From: Streptomyces atroolivaceus
Lineage (GTDB): Bacteria; Actinomycetota; Actinomycetes; Streptomycetales; Streptomycetaceae
Assembly (NCBI RefSeq): GCF_000717025.1
Contig: NZ_JNXG01000029.1
Location: forward strand, 1-35,491
DNA: 35,491 nucleotides
Direction: 5' to 3'
Every line of letters starts with the position of its first letter. Position 1 is the first letter of the stretch. This document shows, piece after piece, positions 34,205 to 35,491 of this stretch. A model generated the notes under the pieces. That model did no database searches. It had not been told where the DNA came from and saw only the letters and a program-made list of their open reading frames with translations. The translations under genes and the position numbers were made by a program.

Positions 34205-34821
34205 GCACTCCCCGCACAGACGCAGCCGTACGAGCCCGCCGCCAAGCCACCCAAGAGATGCTTCAACGCCTGCAGACTGCCCTGGCAGCAATGACACGCG
34301 ACCACACGCCTGTCACCGTCGCAGCCCTTGCCCGTACCGCCCGCGTCTCACGCACCTTCCTCTATCAAAACCAGCAGGCCAGAGCCCTGATCGAGCGGGC
34401 CAATCGAGCAAGCAGACCCCATCCCGGAGTCTCCAACAACGGCAGCCGCGCACAGCCCGCCTGGAAGGAACGCGCACTCAACGCCGAAGACGCACTCGCC
34501 CAAGCCCAGCGCGAAATCCGCACCCAGCGCACCCGCATCGCAGAGCTCCTCGGCAAGATCCGCGACCTCGAACACGATCTACCCGAAGGTTCACTTCAGC
34601 GCATCGTCACGGAGAACACCACGCTGAAGCAGCACGTACGACAGCTCACCCAGGACAACCAGCAGCTTCAAGAGCGCCTGACCAGCGCACGCCAGAACAA
34701 CCGCTTCATGGACAAACGCATCGCCGACCTCGAAGCCCAACTCGCCCCGTACCTCACCACCCCGCCCCCGCGCCCCTCACCCAGTCTCGGATCATCACCG
34801 AACCTTGCCGACGACCGTTAG
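34201..34821 (+). CDS. TnpC-like coiled-coil protein (DUF6262-type)
   Basis: This 206-aa protein is read from ATG at 34201, overlapping the tnpB stop (ATGA). The N-terminal 70 residues contain a TetR/HTH-like segment (VTVAALARTARVSRTFLYQN), the middle is a long coiled coil (AEDALAQAQREIRTQRTRIA, LKQHVRQLTQDNQQLQERLT) and the tail is Pro-rich. This arrangement is typical of TnpC-type accessory proteins of Tn554-like elements, which modulate integration frequency and orientation in the prototype. It appears intact, unlike the two recombinases. Its stop overlaps the end of the convergent helicase gene. Confidence 0.8.
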   Translation: MSTPRTDAAVRARRQATQEMLQRLQTALAAMTRDHTPVTVAALARTARVSRTFLYQNQQARALIERANRASRPHPGVSNNGSRAQPAWKERALNAEDALAQAQREIRTQRTRIAELLGKIRDLEHDLPEGSLQRIVTENTTLKQHVRQLTQDNQQLQERLTSARQNNRFMDKRIADLEAQLAPYLTTPPPRPSPSLGSSPNLADDR

Positions 34822-35491
34822 ATCCAGTCGATGCCCAGCGCCGCGAGCGCGTCGCGCTGCTCCTGGCCGAGTCTGTCGCGTCGGGTCTTGGTGTTGGAAA
34901 CCCATACGCCCAGCTTCACCGCCATTGGTTCAGCCTCGCCGTCGACTGCGATCTCCTCAGCGTGGCCGCGCGGTACCGGCCGGTCCACGCCTTCCCGTTC
35001 GATCCATTGTGTGAGGGCTGTGAGTCCGCGTTGGAATGCCTGCTGCGCCTTGTTCGGGCCCTTCGTCGCGCCCGCGACTGCCGGGGCGGGGGCCAGGGCT
35101 TGGTCGGGTTGTACGCCCAGCCTGGACAGTCGTTCCTGCTGCTCGGTGGACAGCTGCTTCCAGGTGGCGGGCTTGCGCTGCTGCTGGAGCCATCGTCCGA
35201 TGTCGTCGCCCTCGAACAGCACCCCGGGGTCGATGGCCGGCAGGACGCCATCGGCCTCGTCGGCGGCGAGGTCGGCGAGCACTCGGTGGTGGCGTTGCCA
35301 GTCGAGGGGCCAGGGGCAGTTCCAGTCCTCATCGATCTCCGCGAGCTGCGCGGCCCGGGTCTCCGCGCGCTGCGAGTCTTTGCCGAGGCCGTTGTGGCGG
35401 CCCGGTTGAAGGTGAGCAGGGTAGGGGACTCCGAGCTGGCCATTGCTCACGTTGGTGAGCGCAACCTCTAGTTGGGGGTTCTCCGTTGCTG
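34818..35491 (-). CDS. DEAD/DEAH helicase, C-terminal helicase-associated domains (partial)
   Basis: The minus-strand frame is open from the right edge of the window to TAA at 34818. It encodes helicase-associated (HA) repeats: RHHRVLADLAADEADGVLPA, LFEGDDIGRWLQQQRKPATW, LSTEQQERLSRLGV, then a second repeat with FQRGLTALTQWIEREG, VPRGHAEEI and VKLGVWVSNTKTRRDRL, ending LAALGIDWI. Trp-rich HA repeats follow the motor domains in the helicase family whose N-terminus is seen at 29805-30302. It may be another copy or the other half of the same gene, inverted. Motor domains, if present, lie outside the window. An in-frame GTG at 35450 is probably not the start. Confidence 0.82.
   Translation of the reverse strand, partial: ATENPQLEVALTNVSNGQLGVPYPAHLQPGRHNGLGKDSQRAETRAAQLAEIDEDWNCPWPLDWQRHHRVLADLAADEADGVLPAIDPGVLFEGDDIGRWLQQQRKPATWKQLSTEQQERLSRLGVQPDQALAPAPAVAGATKGPNKAQQAFQRGLTALTQWIEREGVDRPVPRGHAEEIAVDGEAEPMAVKLGVWVSNTKTRRDRLGQEQRDALAALGIDWI

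Larger units (their letters stand above)
30303..34821 (+). mobile_element. Tn554-like element with three-gene recombination module (decayed)
   Basis: The arrangement is two tyrosine recombinases followed by a small coiled-coil protein, all on the plus strand with overlapping or near-overlapping ends (tnpA-tnpB-tnpC order). This matches Tn554-type transposons. The left boundary is defined by the break in the helicase gene at 30302. The right boundary is uncertain, at or near the end of the third gene. No passenger or resistance gene is present. Terminal repeats were not seen; Tn554-type elements lack them. Confidence 0.7.

Noticed and set aside
1..35491. CRISPR array, rRNA, riboswitch or a telomere palindrome cluster
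   Set aside because: I saw no regularly spaced repeats with unique spacers, no rRNA or known riboswitch core, and no dense palindromes like those of Streptomyces ends, so the telomere must lie outside the window.

Overview
The window looks like a subtelomeric region of a Streptomyces linear chromosome or linear plasmid. Coding regions are very GC-rich with G/C third positions. The diagnostic pair is tap (26701-28854) and tpg (28865-29419), the telomere-associated protein and the terminal protein that cap Streptomyces linear replicons. The telomere itself (a palindrome-rich end) is not in the window. The surroundings fit a plastic chromosome arm: IS elements, broken conjugation and helicase genes, and many frameshifts.

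Layout. 1-128: cut-off IS630-type transposase. 273-1549: small hypothetical genes. 1694-2978: a complete IS3-family element (1285 bp, 26-bp imperfect terminal repeats, orfA/orfB). 3220-4740: exported N,N-dimethylformamidase-beta-like protein. 4995-9386 and 9700-16343: a divergent pair made of a large secreted DNRLRE/FG-GAP protein and a giant RHS polymorphic toxin. The toxin ends in a HINT self-cleaving domain and a small C-terminal toxin domain (type 17-like), and is followed with a 4-nt overlap by an Imm31-like immunity gene (16340-16603). The RHS gene is split by a -1 frameshift at a run of seven C (12728-12734).

16.7-25 kb is a conflict/cell-death island with heavy decay. It holds a truncated two-TM NB-ARC STAND ATPase whose tail is an IS30 transposase remnant, debris of a plasmid-type gene and a UvrD-like helicase, an intact CHAT peptidase (19325-21412), a MobF relaxase fragment, and a minus-strand operon of a 96-aa protein, a frameshifted sigma-70 factor and a 578-aa protein with candidate caspase-like His/Cys motifs (22326-24951).

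25.3-35.5 kb is the telomere-maintenance block: a Cys/His-rich hypothetical gene, an ordered repeat array upstream of tap, tap-tpg, a relic of a second tap on the opposite strand (about 29545-29780), and the N-terminus of a DEAD/DEAH helicase cut exactly before its DEAH box (29805-30302). A Tn554-like three-recombinase element follows (30303-34821; first two genes frameshifted, third intact). Last comes the C-terminal helicase-associated part of a helicase on the opposite strand, running off the right edge.

Functionally the window combines (i) a contact- or secretion-dependent toxin locus, (ii) putative suicide or immune effectors (STAND, CHAT, caspase-like plus sigma) and (iii) linear-end maintenance genes, interrupted by mobile elements. 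About ten frameshifts are visible. Some are homopolymer or single-base losses that could be sequencing error, but two are short tandem duplications (AC and CAAG) that look like real mutations. All family names are from recognition of motifs by eye; no database search was possible.
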